Below the pieces are notes generated by a model. It saw only the letters and a list, made by a program, of their open reading frames with translations, was not told the origin of the DNA and did no database searches. From positions 50,816 to 114,815 of the forward strand of contig MU401495.1 in the NCBI GenBank assembly GCA_022579005.1: DNA of 64,000 nt. Direction: 5' to 3'. Source of the DNA: Poronia punctata (Eukaryota > Ascomycota > Sordariomycetes > Xylariales > Xylariaceae). Made by a program: the position numbers and the translations under genes. Positions 35,452 to 48,599 of this stretch are shown in pieces. How positions within the stretch are numbered: position 1 is the stretch's first letter; each line of letters begins with the position of its first letter.

Positions 35452-36357
35452 TCAGTGAACTGCATTTTTGACCGCGATGACAATCGACACGACGATCAAA
35501 ATGAGTACTACGATGAGAAGCGTCATCAACTTGACGTTCTTCCACCACATCTGCCTCTTGAGGCCACGGCTGCGTACGCGGAATTCCCGAGCGTTACCGC
35601 CCAACCTGTCCGTCTTGTTGACGAGTAGATCGATGCGCTCGCCACGTTCGAGCAGGCCCTCTATGTTCTTTGTCATGATACCGCGCACGTCATCCATCTC
35701 ACGCCGCACGTTTGTGATGGCATCGTCGCGACCGCCGGACGTGGTGCCGAAGTCGACCATCAGGTTCCTTAGCTCTGAGTTGAAGCTCGCGGCGCCGTAG
35801 TTGGGCATGTCGGAGAAGTCGGTGCCATTCTCATCAAAGTCGCGAAAGAAGAGTTTGCGTATCTCGAACAGGAAACCGAAGGGGACCCGTCGCCCCAACG
35901 ACGAATCCGCCACGACCAAGAACGTCAGGCCACCGGCCGAGGCATTTTCTGGGTGGGACGACGGTGCCTCAGAGATATGGTGTATATGGTGTGTTCCGTG
36001 GGTATACGTCAGTTTCTGCGGTGTCTCGTGTGTGATCGTCGGTAAGATGACTGAGGCAAGCGATGAGGTCTGGGAAGAGGCCGAAGTGGTGCACTCGGCG
36101 AGGATGGTGGCGTTGTGTGCTATACACGAGCTGTAGGGATATATGTTAGCTATAGTTTCCAAGGGACCATCTGCTTCGGCTGCCCGATATTTTCAGACTC
36201 ATTTATACAAAGATGCAGGGATATTGGCCAATGCGAGCTACGCAAATAGGTGTGTAGAGTTCCGAATGTTTAAATGGAGAATGAAGATATCGGGCAGCCG
36301 AAGCAGATGGACCACGACTTACTAGAGGAGAGGCGTTTGGCTTGATGAGGATGCCAT
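35452..36357 (-). CDS. nyv1: Longin-type R-SNARE (Nyv1/VAMP7-like)
   Basis: SNARE for membrane fusion, most likely at the vacuole. Two minus-strand exons: 36357-36323 and 36130-35452, with a 192-nt GT-AG intron; 237 residues. Exon 1 gives MASSSSQTPLLY, joined to SCIAHNATILAEC, the typical start of a longin domain. The longin domain spans about 1-130 and contains a Ser/Thr/His-rich insert at about 26-75. The SNARE motif runs about 145-205, with the zero-layer arginine at Arg174 (GLLERGERIDLLV). A C-terminal transmembrane anchor occupies about 214-232, followed by a short lumenal tail. The anchor excludes Ykt6; longin plus anchor fits VAMP7/Nyv1 better than Snc-type synaptobrevin. The longin insert and the long hairpin-bearing intron are unusual. 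The gene is head-to-head with suv3. Confidence 0.92.
36167..36310. repeat. 144-bp inverted-repeat element inside the R-SNARE intron
   Basis: Perfect 24-bp arms at 36167-36190 and 36287-36310 are in inverted orientation around a 96-nt spacer. Pairing continues imperfectly on both sides: GG/CC outside, and a looser match inside between about 36191-36212 and the facing segment. On the transcribed minus strand the element begins 12 nt after the 5' splice site and ends 35 nt before the 3' splice site. A GCTAAC branch-like word lies between the element and the acceptor. Without it the intron would be 48 nt, normal for this genome. No clear target-site duplication or transposase is seen. It may be a MITE or an introner-like element. 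Confidence 0.8.
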
Positions 36358-37160
36358 TGTCGACTAAGTATGATTCTTGGGCACGCTGGTGCTCCTTCCC
36401 AGGTCGGCGGCGACAAAAGTAACAGTACAATTTAGAGTCAACTAAAATGCTAGCGGTAATGTAAAGGAGAGTGAAAAAGCGATCCGGAAATCGATTAGGT
36501 TAGGTAGATCTATCTGTTAGATGGAGTTCGTTTTGCGCGTTGAGTTTTACATGTAGAGATAATCAGTCCTGTCAGGTCGTGTTGGCGTACTGACGTAGCA
36601 AGATGACGATGTTATGGTAAGTACAATCTGCCACGCAGACCGAGCACCTAATGTATGTGTACACAGTACATTTATAGTGGCTTACAGTGTACACTGTAAG
36701 AAGAAGGTTGAAAGGCTGAAAGGATACATTGCCCCACCTGCGACCCCTATATCATTGGGTCCTCGGGGTAGATCTGCACTACTTGTAACCTAATAAAAGT
36801 ACCTACAACATTCAAAGACAATGGTATCTAGTCCAAATGTGGCATGGCGCCTAAGCCCTGAATTATGTTGATAAACGATAAGACTCTCAAAGTCGGTCGG
36901 CGGGTAGATTGATATTGATACTCGTATAGAAGGCAAATCTTATCAAGTTCTATCTACATTGTCAGGAACAAACCCACAGTCACATATCCAACCCATTATT
37001 GTACTTTGTAAAGGCGTATTCTTTCTATTTGGCAAACAAGATTATTTTCTGATTATACCCATTCTCTTCAAAGACGCTGTTTGGAGTCGGGGTGGATTGT
37101 TATGGTCGCTCCTTGATCATCTGCGCGGGACATGAGGCGCCTAATGCGTTTCTGGGAAGA
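36358..37160. promoter_or_regulatory. Divergent upstream region (nyv1 / suv3)
   Basis: 803 bp between divergent start codons. It includes a perfect 20-bp palindrome at 36681-36700, almost midway, and several GTACA/TGTAC words just before it (36656-36670). Confidence 0.5.
36681..36700. promoter_or_regulatory. 20-bp perfect palindrome in a divergent promoter
   Basis: Positions 36681-36700 read the same on both strands, centred on GTGTACAC. It resembles a site for a homodimeric regulator, but no factor is assigned. Confidence 0.45.
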
Positions 37161-39518
37161 ATGCGCTTCCTCTCCATTAACCGTTGTCTGTCAAACGCAG
37201 GCAAGGGCCGTGTCGGCCCCTTATTATGTTCTCGATATGCCTTCAGCACCTTTATAAGGCAGACGGCCCGCCATAGCTCCAAGAGCTCCAAGAGCAGGAC
37301 CGCGTCCTCGAAATTAGATCATGCCACCCGTGTCGAGCCACAGTCATCCTCCAATCCAGCAACACGACAAGACGCAAAGAGCGCATATGCAGCCTTCCGG
37401 CGGGTAATTATTTCTCATCTTGAAAATATTCTCAAAACGAAAGCCTACTATGAACGGGCAAACGAGTACAGGTCTTTCGGGATCAACTCTCGCCTCGACT
37501 TCGATCGCGAAGCCAAGATGTTTCGGCTCGCCATCGAGCGCGCTTGTACCTTGGCCGGCGAGAAGCACGCAGTGTCGCAAAAAGATAACCCGCTCTTTTT
37601 CTCCCTCCGCAGTGCCTTCGTCGCCGGCGATGTCAAGGAACTGCAGGTCGAGCTCGTCTATGCCTTTCGAAGCTTCCTCATGCGATCGAGGTTTCCAAAC
37701 GATATCCTCGCTACCCATCTTAAAATCACCGACCTGCGGTATCCTTCCGAATGGTATCCCGCGACACGTGCTCTCAAACGTACCATTCATCTCCATGTTG
37801 GCCCAACCAATTCCGGAAAGACCTACAACGCCTTGAAAGCCCTTGAAAATGCAAAAACCGGCATATACGCCGGGCCACTCCGGTTATTGGCACATGAGGT
37901 GTATAGCCGATTTTTAGCAAAAGGAAAGAGCTGCGCCTTGCTAACAGGGGAGGAGCAACGCATTCCCACAGATACCGATATATATTACAAGAGCTGTACA
38001 GTGGAAATGACTCCTCTAAACCAGCTAGTCGATGTAGCTGTGATCGACGAGATACAGATGATGGGCGATATAGGCAGAGGCTGGGCGTGGACTCAAGCTC
38101 TCCTCGGTGTTCAGGCTAAAGAAGTCCATCTGTGTGGTGAAGAACGTGCCATTGAGCTGGTTCAAACTTTATGTTCCATATTGGGCGATGAATGCATCGT
38201 TCATCGCTACAAGCGCCTCAATGGGCTAGAGACGATGCACGAGAGCTTGGAGGGGAATCTTGAAAATCTCCAAAAGGGCGATGCCATCGTTTCATTCAGT
38301 CGCCTCTCCATACATTCGCTCAAGCAGCAAGTGGAGCAGGCCACGGGTAAATCTTGTGCTATAGTGTACGGATCTCTACCTCCGGAAACTCGAGCTCAGC
38401 AAGCCGCACTTTTCAACGACCCCGACAATGACTACGATTATCTCGTTGCCAGTGATGCCATCGGCATGGGCCTGAACCTCAATATAAGACGTGTCATATT
38501 TGAGGCCACACACAAGCATGACAACAACAGTTATCGCCAGATAACCGTTTCCGAAGCGAAACAAATTGGCGGTCGGGCCGGGCGTTTCAAGACAGCCCAT
38601 CAAGCCATCCAAGCCGGCAGCTCAGGAGGGGCCGCAACGGACGGCAACCCGCGAGAAGACGACCCGCCGCCCGCCGGTCTGGTCACGGCACTCGAAGACC
38701 CTGACTTGGCGGTGGTTATAAGGGCGTTCGAAGCAGAGCCGGAGCCGTTGAAGACTGCCTACATCACCCCTCCGGCCGCTATGCTCGAGCGCTTGTCGAG
38801 CTACTTTCCACCCAATACCCCCTTTAGCTACATTATCGTCCGTTTCCGTGATATAGCCAGGCTCTCGCCCGGATTCAGTCTCAGCGGCTTAAAGGAACTG
38901 CTAGACGTAGCAGACCTGATCCAGCCTTTCCCGATGACGATCTACGATCGATGTGTATTTCTGAATGCACCAGTCGCGTTGAGAGACGAAGAGATGCCTC
39001 AGGTACTTCAAGCTCTCGCCAAGCGTGTCTCACAGATGGAAGGCGGCGAGCTACTCGACATCCAAGAGATCAACCTGGAGGTACTCGATATTCCAGAATC
39101 ACAGTGGAAGGAGGGACCAATAGAGTATCTGACCCAGTTGGAGAGGCTTCACAAGTCCATCACGCTCTATCTATGGCTGTCATACCGGTTCACTGGCGTT
39201 TTCAAGAGCCAAGCTTTAGCATTTCACGTCAAAAAGCTTGTTGAAACCAACATTAATAAGGTTCTAACTCAGAGTAGAGAGTCTGATGATAGTCGAAGAA
39301 GGAGACTCGAAAGGGGCCGAAGAGCGGCCGAGAACATTCTACGGCGCAAGGAAGAAATACTCGAGGAGGAGCTGGACGAAGAAAGTGTTGGGCCCAGTGG
39401 CACGGACATCTGGAGCGAAGAAAATGAACAACTGCCATTGTCTGATAGTCCATCTGCGCTAGAGGAACTTCCGCTTGCACCGCCAGAATCCAGGACCGAG
39501 CCGGAAACGGGCCGGTAG
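37161..39518 (+). CDS. suv3: Mitochondrial ATP-dependent RNA helicase Suv3
   Basis: Helicase subunit of the mitochondrial degradosome, which degrades and surveys mitochondrial RNA with the exoribonuclease Dss1. Intronless; 785 residues from the ATG at 37161. That start is preferred because no ATG lies upstream in frame and because it yields an Arg/Ser-rich mitochondrial presequence (MRFLSINRCLSNAGKGR). Motifs: Walker A GPTNSGKT (about 214-221), motif II DEIQ (about 296-299), and motif VI KQIGGRAGRF preceded by the ASDAIGMGLNLNIRRVIF segment. The Suv3 C-terminal region (SGLKELLDVADLIQPFPM and IEYLTQLERLHKSITLYLWL) follows. The tail carries a basic stretch (RRRRLERGRRAAENILRRKE) and an acidic end. 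The motif II variant and the presequence separate it from Brr2- or Mtr4-type helicases. Confidence 0.95.
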   Translation: MRFLSINRCLSNAGKGRVGPLLCSRYAFSTFIRQTARHSSKSSKSRTASSKLDHATRVEPQSSSNPATRQDAKSAYAAFRRVIISHLENILKTKAYYERANEYRSFGINSRLDFDREAKMFRLAIERACTLAGEKHAVSQKDNPLFFSLRSAFVAGDVKELQVELVYAFRSFLMRSRFPNDILATHLKITDLRYPSEWYPATRALKRTIHLHVGPTNSGKTYNALKALENAKTGIYAGPLRLLAHEVYSRFLAKGKSCALLTGEEQRIPTDTDIYYKSCTVEMTPLNQLVDVAVIDEIQMMGDIGRGWAWTQALLGVQAKEVHLCGEERAIELVQTLCSILGDECIVHRYKRLNGLETMHESLEGNLENLQKGDAIVSFSRLSIHSLKQQVEQATGKSCAIVYGSLPPETRAQQAALFNDPDNDYDYLVASDAIGMGLNLNIRRVIFEATHKHDNNSYRQITVSEAKQIGGRAGRFKTAHQAIQAGSSGGAATDGNPREDDPPPAGLVTALEDPDLAVVIRAFEAEPEPLKTAYITPPAAMLERLSSYFPPNTPFSYIIVRFRDIARLSPGFSLSGLKELLDVADLIQPFPMTIYDRCVFLNAPVALRDEEMPQVLQALAKRVSQMEGGELLDIQEINLEVLDIPESQWKEGPIEYLTQLERLHKSITLYLWLSYRFTGVFKSQALAFHVKKLVETNINKVLTQSRESDDSRRRRLERGRRAAENILRRKEEILEEELDEESVGPSGTDIWSEENEQLPLSDSPSALEELPLAPPESRTEPETGR

Positions 39519-40542
39519 AGGTGGTAACGAGTTCACTCGACCTAAAGTAATGACATATCCTGCTTGAGTGGCGTTTGGGGGTCTACCGGTCAACCAGGGG
39601 ACAAGAATATAGACAGGCTTGTGATACGTCACGGGCTTCATGTCACTAGAGATACCTACATGTATAGAATTGTACTAGCAAAGTTTGTATATATTACCTC
39701 TAGATTAGCTTGGATTTCCGTCCAAGAAAGTATACATATGTGCCTTTTACCCAAGACGAAGCGAGGCAAAGAGGATGGATAACTGCCTGCAGGAAGGCCG
39801 CCGTAGCCCCCTTTCATTATCAAAGATGCCTATTACTATTTTATTTACTCCGTGTATACCTAATTTACAACAAAGCACCGCTCTGGCGTTGGCTGGGTTA
39901 ATCCTCTTTGCCTCCTTAGCAGGTACTTGCCAGGGTTGCTATTATGTTGGTACCTGCCTTGTCTTGCAACGACTTCCTTCCCTTAGTTTTGGTTTCGGTT
40001 TGGGCGGCAGGTTGAATGGTACACAACTTGTGTGCGCATATGAAAACCCGACCTAACCTTAACTTGGGTCTTTCCTCATAGCTCTTAAACAAACACTAGC
40101 CTTGGTACAATACATGTTTTAAATCCAGGTCACTTTCATCTAGGTAAGTTGATCTGCCCATTCAAATCCCTAACGTACATGTGCCTCTATAATACACAGT
40201 ATCAATGTATGAAGGTAGGCTGTAAAAGAATACTAGGACGGGCATCCTTTCTACCTATACTCCTGCTTGCCGACTAATCGTGTATTTACTTAAGCTTTCA
40301 CGTCTACAGAAAAAAAAAAGCATCTGTTCACAACAACCCTCCCGCTCCACCTACTCTGCATTCCTTTGGGCCTCCCTTGGATATATACCCCTTTCCAGAA
40401 TGATTGTTCTGATGATTTCTTCTTCTCTTCAAGCTCAAAGCCCATACCTAAAAGACAAAACAGACTTATTATCCTCTGCATATTCTTTCCTAACAACAGA
40501 TTTATTCATCTTTATTTATGCGCCTCTCCAAGACACTATATA
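39519..40542. other. Intergenic region between suv3 and the unknown gene
   Basis: About 1 kb with the suv3 3' end and the promoter/leader of the next gene. It has TACCTA/TAGGTA words and a 10-A run at about 40310-40319. No gene is seen. Confidence 0.5.
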
Positions 40543-42754
40543 ATGGGGGGAGATTTACCGATTGGGGCGAGCCGCCCCCCTGCCATCCAGTTTTCTCAAC
40601 CTTTCGTATCCGCCGTGGAGGAGACCAGGAGAGAAATCGGGCCAGCGGTTGAAAGGCCACCTTGGAGGAGAGCAAGCAGTGCATGGCTTCCACGCAACAT
40701 ATCTACTATGGATGGACCCAGTAGTCAATATCCCCCGACTTTTGTCAATTCTCTGACGAACGCTGATCATCCACTCCCTACTCCTTTCGATCCACGCCGA
40801 AGTACAAAGGATAGCGCCTTGGGCATCGACCCGCCTCGGCCAGCCAAGGAAGGTTATGAATGGGTATGGTTCCCAGCCGGTTACTGGGCGGAGCGTAAAG
40901 TTTCCGAATCCCAGCCTAAAGACCCTATAAAGGGTTTCCGGTGGCGTACGCGGTCCGGAAAATCCAGTTCTGACAGGGAACAGTCACCCAAGACTCCCGT
41001 TCCGAGCCCTTTAGCTGCTAAAAGAGGAGAGAAATCGTCAGAGTTGACTCCAAAGGCGCCCCGAACTACTGCGAGCAGTGAGAGTGGCAGTTCCTCGGTT
41101 CGACATCATAGCCGCTTGACAGATGCCGGCCCCCTTACCAGCCCGTATCTAACCGAGGAAGCCCACGTACAGTCGCTTCAATGGCCCTCGATCGATGCTG
41201 CTAGGAATAGGAGTCTTAGTGGGAGCTCAATCATGAGGTTACGAGCTGCTGCAACACCTTTACCATTGCACTTTTCGAGCAGCGAGGAGAGTAAGGAAAC
41301 AGACAATGCGAGCACTGCACCTGAACTTGCCGTCGATCACCAGTATTCCAACGATATTCCGGCAGATACATACCCTTTGGAATCAGCTCGGACGGGAACT
41401 GAGGTTGATGCGGAACGAAAGAGCAAGAAATTGTCCATTAGTTGGCGCATGCTCGGGGGGAATCATCGACTGGTATGTACATGGGCCCCGCCTGGGGCTT
41501 CGCACCTGATGCAGGGGAACGCAGAGGATCCAGTGGGATATTGGTGCTTATTGTTATCGTGAAAGGAGGCACGGACAAGAGTGCAGCTGACACAAGAATA
41601 TGCAGCTTCCCAAGAAGCGAGAGTCCACCCACCAACGATCACCACTCTCACAAGACCAAGAAACGAGCCAACCTGGAGCAGACTCGCAGGTAACGGAGGA
41701 ATCCCCCAAATCGCTCAAAGGCCTCTCTGTTGTGAGACTCTGGACAAAAAGTGCTTGGCGGCGCAGGGTCTCCGGTTCATCAGTGACGAGCACCTCAAGC
41801 TCTCTTCAAGAAGAGTCTACCGGTATGTCATCGCGCAAGACTGGTAGAGGAAAAGAGTATTATTCTTAGGTGCTGCGAAACTTTCTCACTAACGCCGATA
41901 TAGCGACGGCCAATATCTGGGACTCCGAGTATCCCGGTGGCGTGAGTTCTAGCACCGACGAATACATATACATGCGCCAGCTTCTGCTACCGAAGCTTTG
42001 GGACTAGTAGTCATACTGACGAGTCGAGTAGGAAGCTATTCGCATCCTAACGCCGAACGCCGTTGGTGTTCCCATCGAGAGACCTCCGCGTTCTTTCTTT
42101 CCCCAGTTGTCACCCCCAGCACGAGGCGTCAGCCCTCGCAGCAGGCAAGACGAGCCGCCAGGTCCAAAGGAGAAGCCAACTCTCTTTGCTTCGGTTATCA
42201 CAGGGGCCTCTAGCTCATCATCGACGCTGGGGAGACGGGCAAGGCGGAAGGAACACAGCCCCAAAAACACCAACGTTCGAACCAGCTATAGCGGCAGCGA
42301 CCGCAGTACAATCAGAGATCAGAGTAAAGGTAAAGCGGCCACCAATGGACAAGGAGCGGCACCGAGCAACGACGGCAAAGTAGCCGACAAGGCCAAATCT
42401 CCCAAGTGGTGGGAGGAGTCCGTTTCGACCCCGTCGGCGTACGAAGCCATACATCGCGTCATGGCGACCAACACGATGCTTAACTTCGCGTTCGAGATCC
42501 CCGAGCATTCGCCTACGAGCCCCATGTGCCCAGCCAACAAACGCCACAAAGCTAGTAGTGCCGCTGTGTGTGTTTACCACGGCCGGGCGAAGCTCGATTT
42601 GACGTCCTCCCGGGCATCTCGTCAAGATACACAGGCAGGGCTGAGCCCGGGGATCGCCAAGAAGGAGGCCAACAGTAGCGATAGGGAAGGCAAGGCTGCA
42701 GGTAGGAATGAAGACGCGACGAGCGGAGACGAGAGCGACCCATGGTATGAATAA
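40543..42754 (+). CDS. Conserved fungal protein of unknown function with a Cys/His tail motif
   Basis: Four exons: 40543-41472, 41606-41822, 41904-41941 (38 nt) and 42032-42754. The GT-AG introns are 133, 81 and 90 nt and keep frame, giving 635 residues. 40543 is the first in-frame ATG. Most of the protein is Ser/Pro/Arg-rich and looks disordered. Three islands look conserved in Pezizomycotina proteins as I remember them: EGYEWVWFPAGYWAERKV in the first exon, the TANIWDSEYPGGEAIRILTP stretch across exons 3 and 4, and near the C-terminus FEIPEHSPTSPMCPANKRHK followed by CVYHGR. The last region contains Cys-x5-His-x7-Cys-x2-His, a possible metal-binding site. There is no membrane segment or catalytic motif. 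I do not know its function. Exon boundaries 1-2 are the least certain. Confidence 0.75.
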
Positions 42755-43130
42755 TACCTCACATATGGAGTGGAAGTTTGTACAGGTTGAACCGATAAGT
42801 ATCATATAACAATAACACCCTATTCAATACTCGGATAAGGGAGGGACCTATATTTGAAGCGCCCTAGGGTCCAATGTGCTGTACTTTTCAGACTACATTT
42901 TATCGGCTACTTCAACTCGTTTCCCCAACGTTGATATATGTAGTATATTTGTTCTGTTCCGGTCTATGTAATCTTGGGGTGACCACCTTGTTATACATGT
43001 TATTGGCGCTGTCTGGACTCGCCCCGAAGTCGCCCTATACAATTCGCTTGCAGAGGACCTCACTTCATCGAGAGTCTATTGCACGTATTGTCTCCCTACT
43101 GAGGCTAGGCAATCGCCTAGTAATCAGCAT
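42755..43130. other. Convergent 3' intergenic region (unknown gene / sna3)
   Basis: 376 bp between converging stop codons, with 3'-UTR-like sequence only. Confidence 0.5.
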
Positions 43131-43921
43131 TTAGTCATGCGACTGGATCTTATGATCGCCCTTGACGGCCTCGGCATAGGTAGGCGGCGCGTGGTGCTCG
43201 GACCCCTGGGAAGGACCGGCAGATGAAGAAGCGCCCGCCGCCGTGTTTTCGTTGTTTCGGTTGCTGTTATCGGTGGTGCCGTAGTTCATGGCCGGGTTAG
43301 GACCGGGCTTGGCCTGGCCCTGAGCCTGAGGCTGGGGTGTGACTTGTGGCGAAGGGATGAAGACGTAGGTAACCCGTTCGCCGTGACGACCGTGGCCCCC
43401 TTCGTAGTCCTGTGGTGGGACCCGCTCATACTGTAGTTCCTCTGGGTACTTGGCGATTATGTACCAAGCGTGAAGTAAACCCGGGACCTAGATAGCGAGT
43501 TTTGTTCGTTAGTTTATCTGATTGCTGTCGCATGGTATTAAGTGTACTTAGGTCATTAATACTTACATAGCCGAGGGACGAGAGTAGGATGTTGAGAAGA
43601 GAGTCGACTGAACAGAGGCCGCGCTTTACCCAGACTAGATAGATGAGTGTTGTTTCGTTAGCCTCTCCTGCTTTTCCTGCGCTATGAATATTGTCTGGTT
43701 ATAGATATTGAAAGGAAGATATCGCCGGCTTTTCGCAACCGCCAATGCGAGGCGATGGGGTGCGATGCGCTCGGGACGGACATCACGAACGAACGGGTTC
43801 ACGCATAAAAACTGGGAGAGCGGAGCACGAAAGAAAGGGAAAAAAATGGTGACGTAGACGTACCAGCAAGTGGTGGGAATAGGACGGCGATAAAGGCAAG
43901 GAATATATCAGCACCGCCCAT
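43131..43921 (-). CDS. sna3: Sna3-like Pmp3/UPF0057 membrane protein with PPxY motif
   Basis: Small two-pass membrane protein. In yeast, Sna3 recruits ubiquitin ligase Rsp5 and travels through multivesicular bodies to the vacuole. Three minus-strand exons: 43921-43864, 43634-43567, 43487-43131; GT-AG introns of 229 and 79 nt. Predicted 160 residues. The first hydrophobic segment is about 5-20 (DIFLAFIAVLFPPLAV), the conserved loop is WVKRGLCSVDSLLN, and the second segment is about 33-54 (NILLSSLGYVPGLLHAWYII). A hydrophilic tail follows and ends with HAPPTYAEAVKGDHKIQSHD, where PPTY (143-146) is a canonical WW-domain/Rsp5-binding site. The tail length and PPxY distinguish it from the 55-residue Pmp3, which lacks both. 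The gene is divergent from prp22. It is invisible as a single open frame because of splicing. Confidence 0.9.
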
Positions 43922-44679
43922 ATTTGCAGTATTTTATTTATTGATTTTCTATCGTTGGTTTTTCTTCTTCGATATTTAGGTGTTCTTTTCTTTCGATTTA
44001 TTACAGACAGAGAGAGGTAGGTAGAGTTGGTACGTGTAGGTAGGTAAGTAAGGTAAGTTGGAGGTCAAAGGGCTTACGTGCAACGGTAGATGTTTAATGC
44101 AGGTGATTTGATCGCGGACCCTTTCTTTGGGGTACGTAATGACGGAGGGTAACGGTATATAGTGGGTCACGCTACTAGGAATGTACATATTGGTGCCCCG
44201 CATTCTAGGCAGACGCTTTAGACCGGGAAAAGGTTAGGCTTAGTTGGCACTGTAAGTTATATGGACTTGGCAGTGGATCAGCCCCCTTCTATGCCCGAAA
44301 TGCATGCAGACAGTTGACAGTGAGTGACACTAAAGTGCTGAGCGTTCAAGTATACAGTGTGGAGAGACGCCTATTACCTAATCAGCGGGTACACCTTCAG
44401 GGTGCGGGTTCCCCAGCTGGATGCGCAGAGTCTACATCTATACTTTATATGTGCATAATACCGTTTAATTACTTATCGCTTATCGTGTAATTTAGAGAGG
44501 GTGAACGCGACACCACGGAGAGCTACAGCTCGTAACGGTGGCACACTCCCGCCTTCATGTTCAAGCTGGTGATGTGATTAAGAGCAGAATACGTTATTAG
44601 CGTGTACGGACAGAAGCAGCGAGGCTTATTACACCGATCAGCAGAAAAAACGCCAGGGTCAAAGAAAGACCGACCAAAT
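43922..44679. promoter_or_regulatory. Divergent upstream region (sna3 / prp22)
   Basis: 758 bp between divergent start codons, containing GTAGGTA tracts (about 44015-44055). It must hold both promoters; no factor sites are claimed. Confidence 0.5.
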
Positions 44680-48444
<3,765 letters not shown>

Positions 48445-48599
48445 TGTATGCCTACTTAGTACGTATAGCCGGCGTTCAGTTGCGTATTTAGTCGTGAGCC
48501 TAGACATTGTACATACATATAAGCTTCTATATCAACCTCCAGAGTCCAGACTCGCGATATTAGATAAAATAGTCTCGACATTATCTCACACAGCCGGGG
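48445..48599. other. Short convergent gap (prp22 / JmjC gene)
   Basis: Only 155 bp separate the two converging stop codons, so the 3' UTRs probably overlap in antisense. No separate terminator signal is claimed. Confidence 0.5.
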
